64,000 nucleotides of DNA from DASCOT01 sp965197275 (GCA_965197275.1 CBDAMQ010000030.1:1-64000), one strand, 5' to 3'; numbered from the stretch's first letter, positions 37,061 to 46,673 are shown. Numbers and translations: made by a program. The notes: a model not told the origin generated them from the sequence alone.

Positions 37061-37559
37061 GGGTTCGACCCGCGGACGAGATCATCTCCGAGCGCACGCG
37101 CGACAAGATGGCGGCGGTGCGCCACAAGGGCACCGGGTCACGTCAGTCTCATCGACGCCCTCGTGCGTGTAGTTCAGGTGGCTGTCGAAAATGTCGAAAC
37201 CGCTGCCGCCGCCAACGGGTGCGCGAAGTTGGACGATCTGGCCGGCGAACTCGTGGACTAGAAGCGCGTGCTCAAGGGCATCCTCATCGAGGGCTACAAC
37301 TGGCTCCTGAAACAGATCGAGGACAAGGGGCAGTGCAAGGAGATGCAGAAGTTCAAGGTCGACGCGCAGGGGCACCCTGTGGGCGACGTCACGGTGCGCC
37401 GGACGTCATAGAAGACTGCCAGACGTGCGCCCGCGCGACGTCGTGGCCGCCGGCGCGAACTCAGGACGCTCTTGGCGGCCCTGACAAGAGCGTGGAACTC
37501 CGCATGCAATCGTACGTGAACGTGGGGTTCACTAACCTGAACTCAGTATATGTCGACGC
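37061..37559 (+). other. no recognisable gene
   Basis: Short open stretches (for example VEKVETAAANGCAKLDD-like near 37180 and KGILIEGYNWLLKQIEDKGQ near 37275) are interrupted by stops and match nothing I know. It is probably more gene debris. Confidence 0.4.
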
Positions 37560-38423
37560 CTACTTTTGGAAGTGTCCGCATCCAAAGAGGCCCGGAATCT
37601 CAAACGGCAGAGGACCACAGTCTTCAGCATACCGGTGACCGAGGTCCATCATGGTGATTCCCTCGATGGTTCGGAAGCCCTCTTCAGCCATCAACGCACT
37701 CATCTGAGCCAGACTGAAGTCGCTTCGCACCGGCTCTCCTCGCTTGGCAACGTACGCTTCTATCTGTGCCCGTTTTTTCCGGTGCTCGGGCCACGCGGAG
37801 CCGGCGTCGAGCATGTAATCGACAACCAGCTGCGAACCGGCGGCCACGCCGCCCACAATAGAGCGGACTGTCGAGGCAAGGACATCCCGCGGCAAATAGT
37901 AGATAACCCCCAGGAGGGACAGGAACGCTCTTCTTGCTGGTTCGAACCCCGATTCGGACAAAGCGTTCATCACCGGAATTCGCTCAAGATCCGCAGGTAC
38001 AAAATGCAATCCACGCGGCATATCCAGGCCGGCTCGCTGGAGACGCTTTTGTTTGATCTTCTGCATGGCTGGCCGGTCGATCTCAAACACTTGAAGGCGT
38101 GGCATGAGATCGGACCGGCGAAGGGCAAACGAATCCATGCCCGCCCCGATGATCACATACTGGGTGATGCCAGCCACGACTGCGGCCTCTAGCGCCTGTT
38201 CGGCGTAACGCGCCCGGATCAGTGTCCCGAGCGCGGCCGGTTGGAGGGCGCGCAGCACGCAGTGCGCCATGAGCCAGCTGGCGGGACGAATGCGCACAAT
38301 CCAGCGCATGTATCGACCGCAAAGCAGAATGGCGTACGGGTCGTCGAGGAGCCGTACGCGGTCCCGCTGGTGCAGGGCACGGACTGCGGCCACGAGGTCA
38401 GCAGTCGAGGCGCGTGTCTTCAT
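37560..38423 (-). CDS. class I SAM-dependent methyltransferase, LCMT/TIGR00027 family
   Basis: About 287 residues. It begins MKTRASTADLVAAVRALHQR, then DDPYAILLCG and RARYAEQALEAAVVAGITQY, and the SAM site VIIGAGMDSFALRR, with LQVFEIDRPAMQKIKQKRL as the acidic strand. This order defines the leucine-carboxyl-methyltransferase-like family, whose bacterial members methylate small carboxylates. The start at 38423 skips a weak upstream ATG. It is transcribed away from the outer-membrane gene starting at 38490, with 66 bp between them. Confidence 0.85.
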   Translation of the reverse strand: MKTRASTADLVAAVRALHQRDRVRLLDDPYAILLCGRYMRWIVRIRPASWLMAHCVLRALQPAALGTLIRARYAEQALEAAVVAGITQYVIIGAGMDSFALRRSDLMPRLQVFEIDRPAMQKIKQKRLQRAGLDMPRGLHFVPADLERIPVMNALSESGFEPARRAFLSLLGVIYYLPRDVLASTVRSIVGGVAAGSQLVVDYMLDAGSAWPEHRKKRAQIEAYVAKRGEPVRSDFSLAQMSALMAEEGFRTIEGITMMDLGHRYAEDCGPLPFEIPGLFGCGHFQK

Positions 38424-38489
38424 GTGTGTGATCATAGAGAAGATTCACGCCGAACGAGAAGGTCACGATGCGCATCGGGGAGGGAAGCC

Positions 38490-39449
38490 ATGCACAGACA
38501 GTCTTCCAGAGCACTGAGTCTTCGGACCTGCGGGCTGCTAGTCGCGTTTATCGGCGTTGGCGTTGGCCCGGCCTGGGCACAGGCGAGCAGTGGGTTTTAT
38601 ATGAGCAGCGAGCGGGGCGCTAGCTTCGCCTCGGGGATGGATCTAATCGGAGACAGCGACGACCGGGAAAGCGCGTGCGACGAGTTCCTCAACCCGTGGT
38701 ACTTGCTGGGCGGAGAGCGGTGCACGACGGCCGCTCGCGGAGAGGGGGATACCTGGAAGAGCGTGTTTGACAAGGCCAAGGGCATTGCGGCCGGCGGGGC
38801 GCTCGGTTATCGTCTGGGGGGGCGGTTTCGGCTCGAGTTGGAGTACTTCTTCCACAACTCGGAGTACGATCAGACAGCGCCGGTTACGAGCGCTGCGGGG
38901 GTTAACTTCGCCAAGCTCGGGCAAGAGATCGAACGGGCCGAGGAACGTCTCGGCAACCTAACCTCACACAACCTGTTCGGGAACCTGTATTTCGATTTCG
39001 TCAACAGCAGCCGGCTCACCCCCTATGTCGGGGTTGGTGCCGGAGTCGGGTTTACCGATGTGGACTTCGGGAGCGTTTGGGCGAGGAACCCCGACCCGAG
39101 CAAGATCATCACGGGCGCAGACTTCCCGTTTGAATCCGAAGCCCAGCTAGCTGTGTTCCGCCGGAACCTGGCTGGCACCGTAAGCAGTGCGCAAAGCGAA
39201 CTCAGCGACACGCTGTTCGGCTATCAGGTGCTGCTCGGTGCTGATTATGCCCTCACCGAGCGAGTATCGCTGGGCGTCCGGGGCCGCTGGGTCAACTACT
39301 CGTCCCTCACCGATGCCACTGTTTGGGACCCGTTACGCAGTCACGAGCCTAACGTGCGACGTGATGGAAGCGAGCCAGTGCAAGGCTGGATGACGAGCCA
39401 CGATATCGCCATGTTCGACCTCAGCATGAGCCTAAAGTACGCCTTCTAA
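38490..39449 (+). CDS. outer-membrane beta-barrel protein (opacity/OmpW-like)
   Basis: 319 residues with a signal peptide (LRTCGLLVAFIGVGVGPAWA) and alternating beta strands typical of small barrels: ALGYRLGGRFRLELEYFFHN, FGNLYFDFVNSSRLTPYVGV, GAGVGFTDVDFGS and ending in an aromatic residue (MSLKYAF). The repeated YVGVGAG turn fits opacity-type porins. The start has GGGGAGGGAAG just upstream. No tandem copies or neighbours indicate a cargo. Confidence 0.82.
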   Translation: MHRQSSRALSLRTCGLLVAFIGVGVGPAWAQASSGFYMSSERGASFASGMDLIGDSDDRESACDEFLNPWYLLGGERCTTAARGEGDTWKSVFDKAKGIAAGGALGYRLGGRFRLELEYFFHNSEYDQTAPVTSAAGVNFAKLGQEIERAEERLGNLTSHNLFGNLYFDFVNSSRLTPYVGVGAGVGFTDVDFGSVWARNPDPSKIITGADFPFESEAQLAVFRRNLAGTVSSAQSELSDTLFGYQVLLGADYALTERVSLGVRGRWVNYSSLTDATVWDPLRSHEPNVRRDGSEPVQGWMTSHDIAMFDLSMSLKYAF

Positions 39450-39671
39450 TAACTGCCTGATCGGTCATGGACAGCACACGCAGCAATGCGGCGCGCCCCA
39501 ATCGCACTTGCGAATTTCTCCTTGTAAGTTCCATTTCAGTACTCCCGGTGGTCCTAGTAGTTGGCGGATTCCCTTGCCGGACGGGCCAGTTGGTTTTGTG
39601 CCGCATGGCGGAGGTGACTACTCTCAACTTTAGCCCCTCGCCCCAAATCGCCCCCTAGAAGGATAAGGACG

Positions 39672-39794
39672 ATGGTCTCCCCGCTGATGTTCGCGTTCTT
39701 CTTGTTCTTGGTCATTGCGTTTCTGTTCGCGGTGTCTCGGAGCGCCCGCAACACCGATTTCCTAAACATCAACCTGGCACCGTTTCCGGGGTTT
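39672..39794 (+). other. short hydrophobic N-terminal fragment
   Basis: ATG 39672 opens MVSPLMFAFFLFLVIAFLFA, a membrane-like segment, then runs into the IS256 remnant at 39795. It may be a gene start truncated by the insertion. Confidence 0.35.
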
Positions 39795-40320
39795 GGGTCA
39801 ATACTGCTTGGTGGACACATTCAGCTTCCGGAACGCCTCGTACTCGGCGCTCCAGGCGTTCGTCAGCCGGCAGATCGCCGATGCCGACAGACCGCTCGCT
39901 TCCTGTCCCAGTAGGATCGGCAGCGCCTCTCGGAACTCGCCCGTCGACAGGCCTCCGCAAGTACAGCACCGGCAGCACCTCCGCTACCTTCGGCGAGCGC
40001 CGCATGTAGGGCGGCAGGATCCGCCTGCTGAACCGCTGCCGCAGTCCCTGCTCCTCGAGCCGCTTATCGTTCACCCGCGGCGCGGCTACCTGAACTGTTC
40101 CGCACCCTAGCGTGATCTTGCGTGCCCGAGCTGTACCGTTGCGCACGATTTGCCGACGGCCCGCTTCGTCCAGCTGCCCGGCATATCACTTGACATACTC
40201 CTGAACCTCCCACTCCAGCGCCGCCGCCAGCATCTGCAGCGCGCCCTGTCGGGCGAGCTCGTCCACGTCCAGTGTCAGCTGCCCTTCCTCACCGTCAGTC
40301 CCGCCGATAACCTTGAGCAT
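39795..40320 (-). pseudogene. IS256-family (mutator) transposase, N-terminal part, broken
   Basis: Minus-strand reading from ATG 40320: MLKVIGGTDGEEGQLTLDVD, QMLAAALEWEVQEYVK, then a stop at about 40190, and in the same frame YAGQLDEAGRRQIVRNGTAR, ITLGCGTVQVAAPRVND and PPYMRRSPKVAEVLPVLYLR. Further frames give the DDE-type continuation to NVSTKQY at 39795, where it is cut. At least one stop and one frameshift are present, and the catalytic C-terminal half is missing. This is the only trace of an IS256 element in the window. Confidence 0.82.
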
Positions 40321-40514
40321 GGGTGGCGTCTCCTTGTCCGGCCTCCACAGCCGGTGCTGGTTGTTGAAGAACTCCAGCGAAGGTTACGCCGCCTTTCTTT
40401 TTCCTCCCATCCACAACTTTCGGTTATATCTCAAGGCGAGGAGCTAACTTCGCTGTGTTCAGCTCGAGGCCGTCCTCGCGAACTCGTTGCAGATGGGAAC
40501 CGTCTGCGCACTGA

Positions 40515-41382
40515 TTACCAGCGCAGTGCGTCGAAAACTGCCTCGAGCATTGGCCTAGCCAGGTGCGGCGGAACCGCGTTTCCCATTTGCCGTACCCGCT
40601 GCCGTCGACTACCTGAGACCCGATACTGTTTTGGGAACGTCTGGATGGCGGCAAGCTCAGGGGTTCTGAGGCGGCGATTGTCCCAGTGAAACGGGCCCAC
40701 CCACAGACCGGGGTTGGCGTTGAGAGTCCACGAAGGTGCTGACGGATGGAGTTTGAGCAAGAAGTTCCAGAAGCGGCTCTCAGCCTCGAAAATGGGTCTA
40801 GGATGACCCGCCCAAGCAGTCAGGTGCTTGTAGTTGGCACCCGGAGGAATCTCCCAGAGAGCATCCGCGTACGCACCCTGGACGGCTTCGCCATCCTCGG
40901 AGAACTCTGGAGCTGCGAACGGCGCGATGGTGGGTCCTACACCGCGAGCCGTTGGCAGTTCGGTAGCATCCGTCTTTGCAACACGATGTGTAATCGGTGG
41001 CTGACAAGGACGGCGATGCCTGCAGCCGAGAACAAAGACTCTCTTTCGTTTTTGCGGAACGCCGTAGTTCGCGGCATTGGCTTTGGCAACGCACAGGCAG
41101 TAGCCGGCACCACGGAACGCCGCTAGTAGCCGTTTGAAGGTCGCGACGTTTCGCGGATGTAGCAGGCTTTGCACATTCTCAAGAACGAAACCATCTGCCC
41201 TGGATTCGGTTACGAGCCGACGAAACTCGCCTAGAAGGTCTCGTCGTGCGTCCGGGGTTGGCTCGGTGATCGGAGCTGGTTTCGGCGCGTCCTCGCCGCG
41301 GGCTCTTGCCCGGCGATAACGGGCGTCAGCACCTGGATCCGTCCAGTAACTCGCCTTTGAGAACGGCTGGCAGGGTGTTCCG
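40515..41382 (-). pseudogene. C5-cytosine DNA methyltransferase, N-terminus removed by IS insertion
   Basis: The fragment begins with motif IV (GTPCQPFSKASYW, catalytic Cys) directly next to the IS-B end at 41383. It then shows motif VI (GFVLENVQSLL), motif VIII (YGVPQKRKRVFVLG), a target-recognition region, FHWDNRRLRTPELAAIQTFP (motif IX area) and motif X (QMGNAVPPHLARP). Motif I, the SAM site, is absent: sequence on the other side of the IS does not continue the gene. It cannot methylate DNA. The C-terminal part resembles the methyltransferase at 57648-58827 (GPFHWSNRRLR). The extra-long reading through the IS is artificial. Confidence 0.9.
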
Positions 41383-41491
41383 CTGGAGTTGACCCGGTTT
41401 CGTGGACACCTTATGGCTAGGGCCAAAGGAGTCCTGAGCTGCTCCCCAACGCTGGACACATCAGAACGAGAAGATCTCGGGGTTGGAGTGA

Positions 41492-42302
41492 TCATCCTTC
41501 GGCAACCTGTTGGAGCTGTTGGACATACACAGCCGGCGGCAGATTCCCCAAGGAAGAATGCGGTCTCATTTCGTTGTAGTCGCGGCGCCAGGCCTGCAGC
41601 TGTTCCTGAGCCTCGGAGAGGCTCAGGAACCAGCTCACGCCCAAGACACTCGTCCCTGAGCTTGCCGTTGAAGCTCTCGATGTAGCCGTTCTCGACCGGT
41701 CGGCCGGGACTGATGAAGTCCAGTTGGATACCGGCCGTGTAGGCCCAAGCGTCGAAGTGGTTGGAAGTGAACTCCGTGCCGTTGTCGAGCGTCAAGGCGA
41801 TCGGCGCACCTGGTTGCGCCACGACCTTCTCGAGCACCTCCGTGACTCGCCTGGAGGGCAGCGACACGTCCGCCTCCAGTGCTAGGCATTCGCGGCTGTG
41901 GATGTCGATCACCGTGAACACGCGGAACCTCCGGCCGTTGGCCAGTTCATCGCTGACGAAGTCCAGACTCCACCGCTCGTTGGGTGCCTCCGGTGCCGGC
42001 AGGTGAGCCCGCGGGCGCGCCGCGACCTTTCGTCGACGGGGTCGCGTTCGTACCTGCAGGCTCTCTTGCTGGTACAGCCGTAGCACTCGCTTGGCGTTGA
42101 TCTTCCAGCCCTCCCGGCACAACAGCACATGTAATCGCCGATATCCGTAGCGTGGCCGAGCCGCCGCCAGGTCGCGGATTCTGAGTCGCAGTGCCTCTTG
42201 CGGATCCTTTCGGTGCCGATAGTAGAAACTGCTGCGCTGAAGTTGCATCAGCCCGCACGCGCGGCGCGTCCCGATCTTGTACCGCTGTCGGGTTCGACGC
42301 AC
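41492..42302 (-). pseudogene. IS3-family OrfB, frameshifted near C-terminus (IS-A copy 2)
   Basis: Identical to the OrfB of copy 1 over most of its length, but with one extra A near 41646, just after ENGYIESFNGKLRDECLG. The three catalytic acids are still encoded, and the last 45 residues are replaced by an unrelated frame. This copy has an intact orfA, copy 1 an intact orfB. Confidence 0.87.
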
Positions 42303-42325
42303 CAGCTGGCGCTTGCGCGCGGGCC

Positions 42326-42592
42326 TCAGACTTTTCTTGCCAGCACATCCTGGAGAATCTGCTTGTCCAGGCTCAGATCGGCTACCAGCTTCTTGAGTTG
42401 GCCGTTCTCCCGCTCCAGCTCCTTGAGCCGTCGCAGCTCGCTTGGGGCCAGCCCGCCGTACTTGCTGCGCCACCGATAAAACGTCTGCTGGCTGATCCCG
42501 TACTTGCGGCACAGCTCCGGGATCGGTACCCCCAGCTCCACCTGCTTGATCGCCGTGACGATCTGCGCGGCGCTGAATCGGGACCTCTTCAC
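42326..42592 (-). CDS. IS3-family OrfA (DNA-binding), IS-A copy 2, intact
   Basis: 88 residues: N-terminal HTH of the HTH_Tnp_1 type (MKRSRFSAAQIVTAIKQVEL to SQQTFYRWRSKYGG) and a leucine-rich coiled coil (ELRRLKELERENGQLKKLVA). It would bind the IS ends and be fused to OrfB by -1 frameshifting. Same strand as the damaged orfB. Confidence 0.9.
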   Translation of the reverse strand: MKRSRFSAAQIVTAIKQVELGVPIPELCRKYGISQQTFYRWRSKYGGLAPSELRRLKELERENGQLKKLVADLSLDKQILQDVLARKV

Positions 42593-42670
42593 GAGTTTCT
42601 CCTCCTCTTTCGATTACGGAGATTTTCTCGCTTCGATGCGTCCAGTTTCCAGGGGCCAAAGGAGTCCGCG

Positions 42671-42985
42671 ATGCGAAGAACACGACCACCGTATCCGCCC
42701 GAGTTTCGCCGGCAGATCGTTGAGCTGGCGCGAGCAGGGCGCAGCGTGCAGGAGCTTGCCGAGGAGTTCGAGCCCTCGTACTGGACGATCCGCACATGGA
42801 TCAAGCAAGCGGACCGAGATGACGGGCTCAGTGCCAACGGGCTGACGAGCGAGGACCGAGAAGAACTACGACGGCTACGCCGAGAGAACCGCCAGTTGAA
42901 AACGGAGCGGGAGATCCTGGCAAAAGCCGCGGCCTGGTTGTCTCGGGAGACCGGCACGGTACCCAAGAAGTCTTCGGGTTCGTGA
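42671..42985 (+). CDS. IS3-family OrfA of IS-B
   Basis: 104 residues, MRRTRPPYPPEFRRQIVELA, with an HTH (EEFEPSYWTIRTWIKQADRD) and a coiled-coil end (ELRRLRRENRQLKTEREILA). The ATG lies 4 bp after the 15-bp repeat flanking IS-A copy 2, so the insertion removed the normal distance to the IS-B left end and any promoter there. Its stop overlaps orfB by 4 bases. Confidence 0.88.
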   Translation: MRRTRPPYPPEFRRQIVELARAGRSVQELAEEFEPSYWTIRTWIKQADRDDGLSANGLTSEDREELRRLRRENRQLKTEREILAKAAAWLSRETGTVPKKSSGS

Positions 42986-43979
42986 GAGTTCGCCAGGCCT
43001 GCTACCCGATCGCCACGATGTGCCGAGTGCTGGAGGTCTCCACCAGCGGCTACTACGCGTGGCGCGACCGCCCGATCAGCGCTCGAGCGCGACGTGACGC
43101 TCAGCTGCGAGCTCGCATCGAGACGATCCACCAGGCCAGCCGTGCCACCTACGGCATGCCCCGGGTGCATGCCGAACTGGCAGCCGACGGTGTCCGGGTG
43201 GGACGTAAGCGAGTGGCTCGTCTGATGAGCCAGGCAGGGCTTGAAGGCGTCAGCCGACGGCGCCGTGTTCGAACGACGCGTCGAGGCTCCGATGCACGGC
43301 CAGTACCGGATCTGGTGAATCGGGACTTCACGGCCGATGCGCCCGATCGTCTCTGGGTCGCCGACATCACGTACGTGTCGACATGGTCTGGGTTCTTGTA
43401 CCTGGCGATCGTGATGGATGCCTTCAGTCGTCGGGTGGTGGGCTGGTCGATGGCCAATCACCTGCGCGCCGAGTTGGTGCTCGAAGCACTCAACATGGCG
43501 ATCTGGCAACGCCGTCCTGACAGCGTCATCCACCACTCCGATCAGGGCACGCAGTACACCTCGATCGCCTTTGGCAAGCGGTGCCGTCAACTCCGCGTGC
43601 GTCCCTCGACCGGGTCAGCTCAGCGACTGCTACGACAACGCCCTGGCCGAGAGCTTCTTCGCGACGCTCGAGACGGAGTTACTGTGGCGGGAGCGCTTCA
43701 AGAGCCAGGCCGAAGCGCGGATGGCAGTGTTCGAGTTCATCGAGGGGTTCTACAACCCGCGCCGTCGCCACTCCGCGCTCGACAACGTGTCCCCGATCGT
43801 CTACGAGAGGAGGTACTCCGAGACCCGATCTTCGGCGGTGGAAACTGCCGTGTCCATGCAGATCGCTTCGCGATCCGCACAGCCACTTGGAAGCCGCTCC
43901 GCGGCTCCCACAGGTTCCCACCGCACTACTGCTACGACCTCAAATCCAAGCGTTCAACTGTCCACCGAAACGGGGTAAC
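42982..43979 (+). pseudogene. IS3-family OrfB of IS-B, frameshifted
   Basis: The first 210 residues are normal: HTH_21 region (YGMPRVHAELAADGVRVGRK), DRLWVADITYVSTWSGFLYL (first D) and HHSDQGTQYTSIAFGKR (second D). One extra C near 43618 then shifts the frame, and the proper continuation SDCYDNALAESFFATLETEL (catalytic E) and FYNPRRRHSALDNVSPIVYE is found one frame on. The open reading that runs to 44382 is a by-product. IS-B is therefore damaged both by insertion and by frameshift. Confidence 0.87.
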
Positions 43980-44220
43980 TCCAGTCGCGAAACTCGGGGC
44001 ACGGCCCACGGTTAGCATCGCGATGCGCGCAGAAACCCTGCATGCGCATCCTAGTCACGTGCCCTGCCGCAGCTCCATTAGGATGCTCTCGAGTGAATCG
44101 AGTTCCGCGACCAGTGCTGACCACCCTCGCTTCCATCGCTTGTCTAGAAGGCTCGCTTGGCTAAACCAAGCCCCTGGAGGTCCTGAATCCTGTTGCAGGA
44201 GGCCGAAAGTGCCTGGAGCA

Positions 44221-45186
44221 TCAGAGAACAGCGCCGGCCTCCGGGGTGCCACGGTTCAGACGAAACGCCCGCCAGCTACCGAGATCCTGGCCGCCCTTCT
44301 CAGCAGCGACTCGCTTCTCGCGGTCGATCGCTTTCGACAGCGCCGGCATGTGCGCCAGTGCCGGGTCCGTCTTACGAACTAAACCTTCTCGAAAAGTCCG
44401 AGCTTCCGTCAGAAGCCACGTGCGGCTGTGCGTAGATTCCAGGCCCACCGACCAGCATCCGGAAAACCAGTAGTGCGAGTCGTCCGACCTTGGTGCCGAT
44501 GGGCGATGAACTTGGAGTTGTCATGCTTGCCGAGCGCGGTGACCAGCGCGGCGCGCATTCGAGGGCCGTCATTGGGAGGCCACTGTGCAGGCTCGTCGGC
44601 GATCACTAGCACCGGCGCCAGTCCATGCGCTCCACGGGGGTCTGATCCGAATCCGATGGCGCGCATGACCGCGCCGGTTTCAAGATGCTCGATGCGGCAC
44701 TCGTGGCTGTGGTCGATCACGTGCCACCCCTTCTTGTCCTGATCGATGATCGGGCGCGGGAACCAGACCGCATGGCCGAACGCGAGACGAGCCTGACCGA
44801 GCGAGGCGGCAACGAGCACGATCTGACCGCTAGCTGCGAGCAGAGGTCGTCCTGCCGTCGCCGCCGCCGCGAGCGCCGCCATCAGAGTCGTCTTGCCGTT
44901 GCCCCGGGCGATCGTGAGCGCCGCCACGTCGTTGCGCATCACCCCGTAGATGAATCCGGCGTTGGAACGGCAACAGCTTGAGCGGCTCGCCGGCGAGCGG
45001 GATATTGTCGCGGTCCCAGAAGCTCTCCGGAGCCAGGTGCACCGGCTCGATGTGCTCGGCGGCCACCGTGAAACCCGCTTCGGCGCAAGGACGGCACAAC
45101 GGCTCGTCTCGGAGGATTCCGGCGCGCCACCGTCGATACCGGCGGTTCCAACGCAGCCGGCGGATCGCTTCGGGCTCGATTCTCAT
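44221..45186 (-). pseudogene. phage HNH plus terminase large-subunit remnant
   Basis: From 45186 the frame gives a short HNH-like start (RDEPLCRPCAEAG, AEHIEPVHLAPESFWDRDNI) and LKLLPFQRR. After one extra base near 44962 the terminase ATPase follows: RNDVAALTIARGNGKTTLMA (Walker A), IVLVAASLGQARLAFGHAVW and LAPVLVIADEPAQW (Walker B). A further shift leads to TDPALAHMPALSKAIDREK and SWRAFRLNRGTPE, a typical terminase end of the ATPase domain. The nuclease domain is missing. This is debris of a tailed phage or satellite; the fusion of HNH and terminase is probably a deletion product. Confidence 0.8.
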
Positions 45187-45189
45187 TTA

Positions 45190-45360
45190 GCGGGTCATTT
45201 TATGCGTGGATTATGCACTGAGGTTGGTGCGAAATACTTTTACTTACAAGCCGGGAGGGGGCCGACGGTATCCGCCAGGGGCTCGGAACTAGCTTTCGAG
45301 GCCCCCTGGTGCATACACGTGCACAGACGTGCACAGGGTTGCGCGGCGTGGAGCTCGCTG
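45190..45360 (+). repeat. upstream segment shared with 50150-50285 (R5)
   Basis: Similar blocks in the same order: ACAAGCCGGGAGGGGG, GACGGTATCCG, GAGGCCCCC, and GCAGACG with GCTCGCTGCGG, each next to an HNH-like remnant. Both copies are about equally decayed, so two related phage-derived elements have landed in this region. The rest of the 450 bp to the usp gene shows nothing further. Confidence 0.65.
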
Positions 45361-45635
45361 CGGCTTGGTGGTGGTGGTGTCGAGGACGCTGGGATGGGTG
45401 AATCTGGTGTCGGCGTCTACGACAAGCGGGGGAAGGTGCGCCTACAGCTTGGCCGGGGGTGTCACTCGTGACCACGAGGACGCAGGCCGAAACGACCGTT
45501 CGAACCGGGCGCCATCCCATCCTCAGGGTCGCGAGACTCCCCCAAGGCAGCGATGGCAGCATGGGCTATCTTTATAATCGTAGATATGGATCTACTCCAA
45601 TCGAGAGCGCGGCTTGACGCCGTCGGAGGATCGCC

Positions 45636-46619
45636 ATGATCGAGCTAGAGCGCATCCTGTGTCCGGTCGATTTCACCGGTGCAACGCCGTATGGCCTGCG
45701 TCCCGCGGTTGAGCTGGCGACCCAATACGGCGCCGAGCTGTCGTTGCTCCACGTCCTCAACTTTCCGTATCTGCTCGTCGGTTCCTACACCGCCAGCTTC
45801 GACCTCGACCACGTGTATGGAGAGATGGAGGAGGAGGCTGGGGAACGCCTCAAGACGCTGGTCGACCAGCTGCCGGCCGGTCCCAGCGTGCGCTCGGAAG
45901 TGATTCGCGGCACCCCACTTCGGGTCATCGTCGACCAGGCCACCGAGCTGGACGTAGATCTGCTCGTGATGCCGACCCACGGTCGTACCGGTATCGATCA
46001 TCTACTGTCGGGGAGCGTCGCCGAGAAAGTGCTGCGGCTGGCGCCTTGTCCGGTGTTGACGGTGTCGCCGCGCGAGGACGAGCCACGTGCGTTCGCGCCG
46101 AAGAAGGTGATGTTCACGACGGATTTCTCGCCGATCGGCAACCGTGCGCTGGAGACCGCCGCCGCGATCGCTTCGACATACGGCGCCCACCTGCTGATGG
46201 TCCACGTAGTCACGCTGCACGGCTCCGACCCGGTGAACCCCGAGTGGCGATTCCCGGGCCTTCCGGAGAAGTACCTCGAGGCTGTGATGGAGCACGCCGA
46301 CACCGCGCTGAAGGGGCTCGACACGCCGCACCTCGGTGCCGAGATCAACGTCGAGCGGCGGCTGGTTCGCGGCGTCGACGCCGCTATGGAGATCGTCAGC
46401 CTGGCGCGTGAGGAGAACGCCGACGTGGTGGTCATGGCCACCCATGGCCACACGGGCTTCATGCACGCGGTGCTCGGCAGCACGACGGCGAAGGTCGTGC
46501 GCTACTGCGAGTGCCCGGTGCTGACGGTCCACGACCGCGACAACGTCGAGGCGGAGCCCGTGGGCGAGTCGGCCTCGGGGGCCGACGCGACGCGGGATCC
46601 GGCCGAGACCACCGCGTAG
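45636..46619 (+). CDS. tandem universal stress protein (UspA)
   Basis: 327 residues made of two Usp domains. Domain 1 (1-155) starts MIELERILCPVDFTGATPYG and has the ATP-site MPTHGRTGIDHLLSGSVAEKV. Domain 2 (155-300) starts APKKVMFTTDFSPIGNRALE and has MATHGHTGFMHAVLGSTTAK. Both keep the G-X2-G-X9-G-S/T nucleotide signature, so ATP binding is expected. The start has GGAGG 8 bases upstream. The gene ends in a 79-bp repeat (R3) that also covers the start region of the next gene, and the two probably form an operon responding to stress. Confidence 0.93.
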   Translation: MIELERILCPVDFTGATPYGLRPAVELATQYGAELSLLHVLNFPYLLVGSYTASFDLDHVYGEMEEEAGERLKTLVDQLPAGPSVRSEVIRGTPLRVIVDQATELDVDLLVMPTHGRTGIDHLLSGSVAEKVLRLAPCPVLTVSPREDEPRAFAPKKVMFTTDFSPIGNRALETAAAIASTYGAHLLMVHVVTLHGSDPVNPEWRFPGLPEKYLEAVMEHADTALKGLDTPHLGAEINVERRLVRGVDAAMEIVSLAREENADVVVMATHGHTGFMHAVLGSTTAKVVRYCECPVLTVHDRDNVEAEPVGESASGADATRDPAETTA

Positions 46620-46673
46620 GCCCGCCCGGTGGGCGAGTTCGAGGTCTGCGGCCTGCAGGAGGCAACGGCGCGG
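46595..46673 (+). repeat. 79-bp repeat R3 at the usp-GCS junction
   Basis: Covers the last 8 codons and stop of usp and the region before the next gene. Its only other copy in the window is inverted at 34033-34111. Contains CGCCC-GGT-GGGCG, a short hairpin, and GGAGG at 46658-46662. Confidence 0.88.

Larger units (their letters stand above)
41435..42652 (-). mobile_element. IS3-family element IS-A, copy 2, nested in IS-B
   Basis: About 1218 bp, oriented opposite to IS-B. Both sides carry the 15-bp sequence GGGCCAAAGGAGTCC (41420-41434 and 42653-42667). The inner ends are imperfect inverted repeats (CTGGACACATCAGAACGAG against CTGGACGCATCGAAGCGAG). Exact termini depend on how the 15-bp repeat is divided. 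Confidence 0.87.
41383..43984 (+). mobile_element. IS3-family element IS-B, split by IS-A copy 2
   Basis: The terminal repeats are visible: left CTGGAGTTGACCCGGTTTCG at 41383, and right, inverted, CTGGAGTTACCCCGTTTCGG ending at 43984. Its orfA (42671) and orfB (42982) are on the plus strand. IS-A copy 2 lies between the left end and orfA. The right-hand flank shows no continuation of the methyltransferase. Confidence 0.85.

Noticed and set aside
39672..39914. An 80-residue membrane protein gene
   Set aside because: The second half lies in the IS256 remnant, so only the first 41 codons can be original.
40515..42797. A 760-residue reading joining transposase and methyltransferase
   Set aside because: It crosses the IS-A and IS-B ends in a chance open frame; the methyltransferase similarity starts at motif IV exactly at the IS border.
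42982..44382. A 466-residue IS-B transposase
   Set aside because: After residue about 210 it follows the wrong frame; the family sequence continues one frame on.
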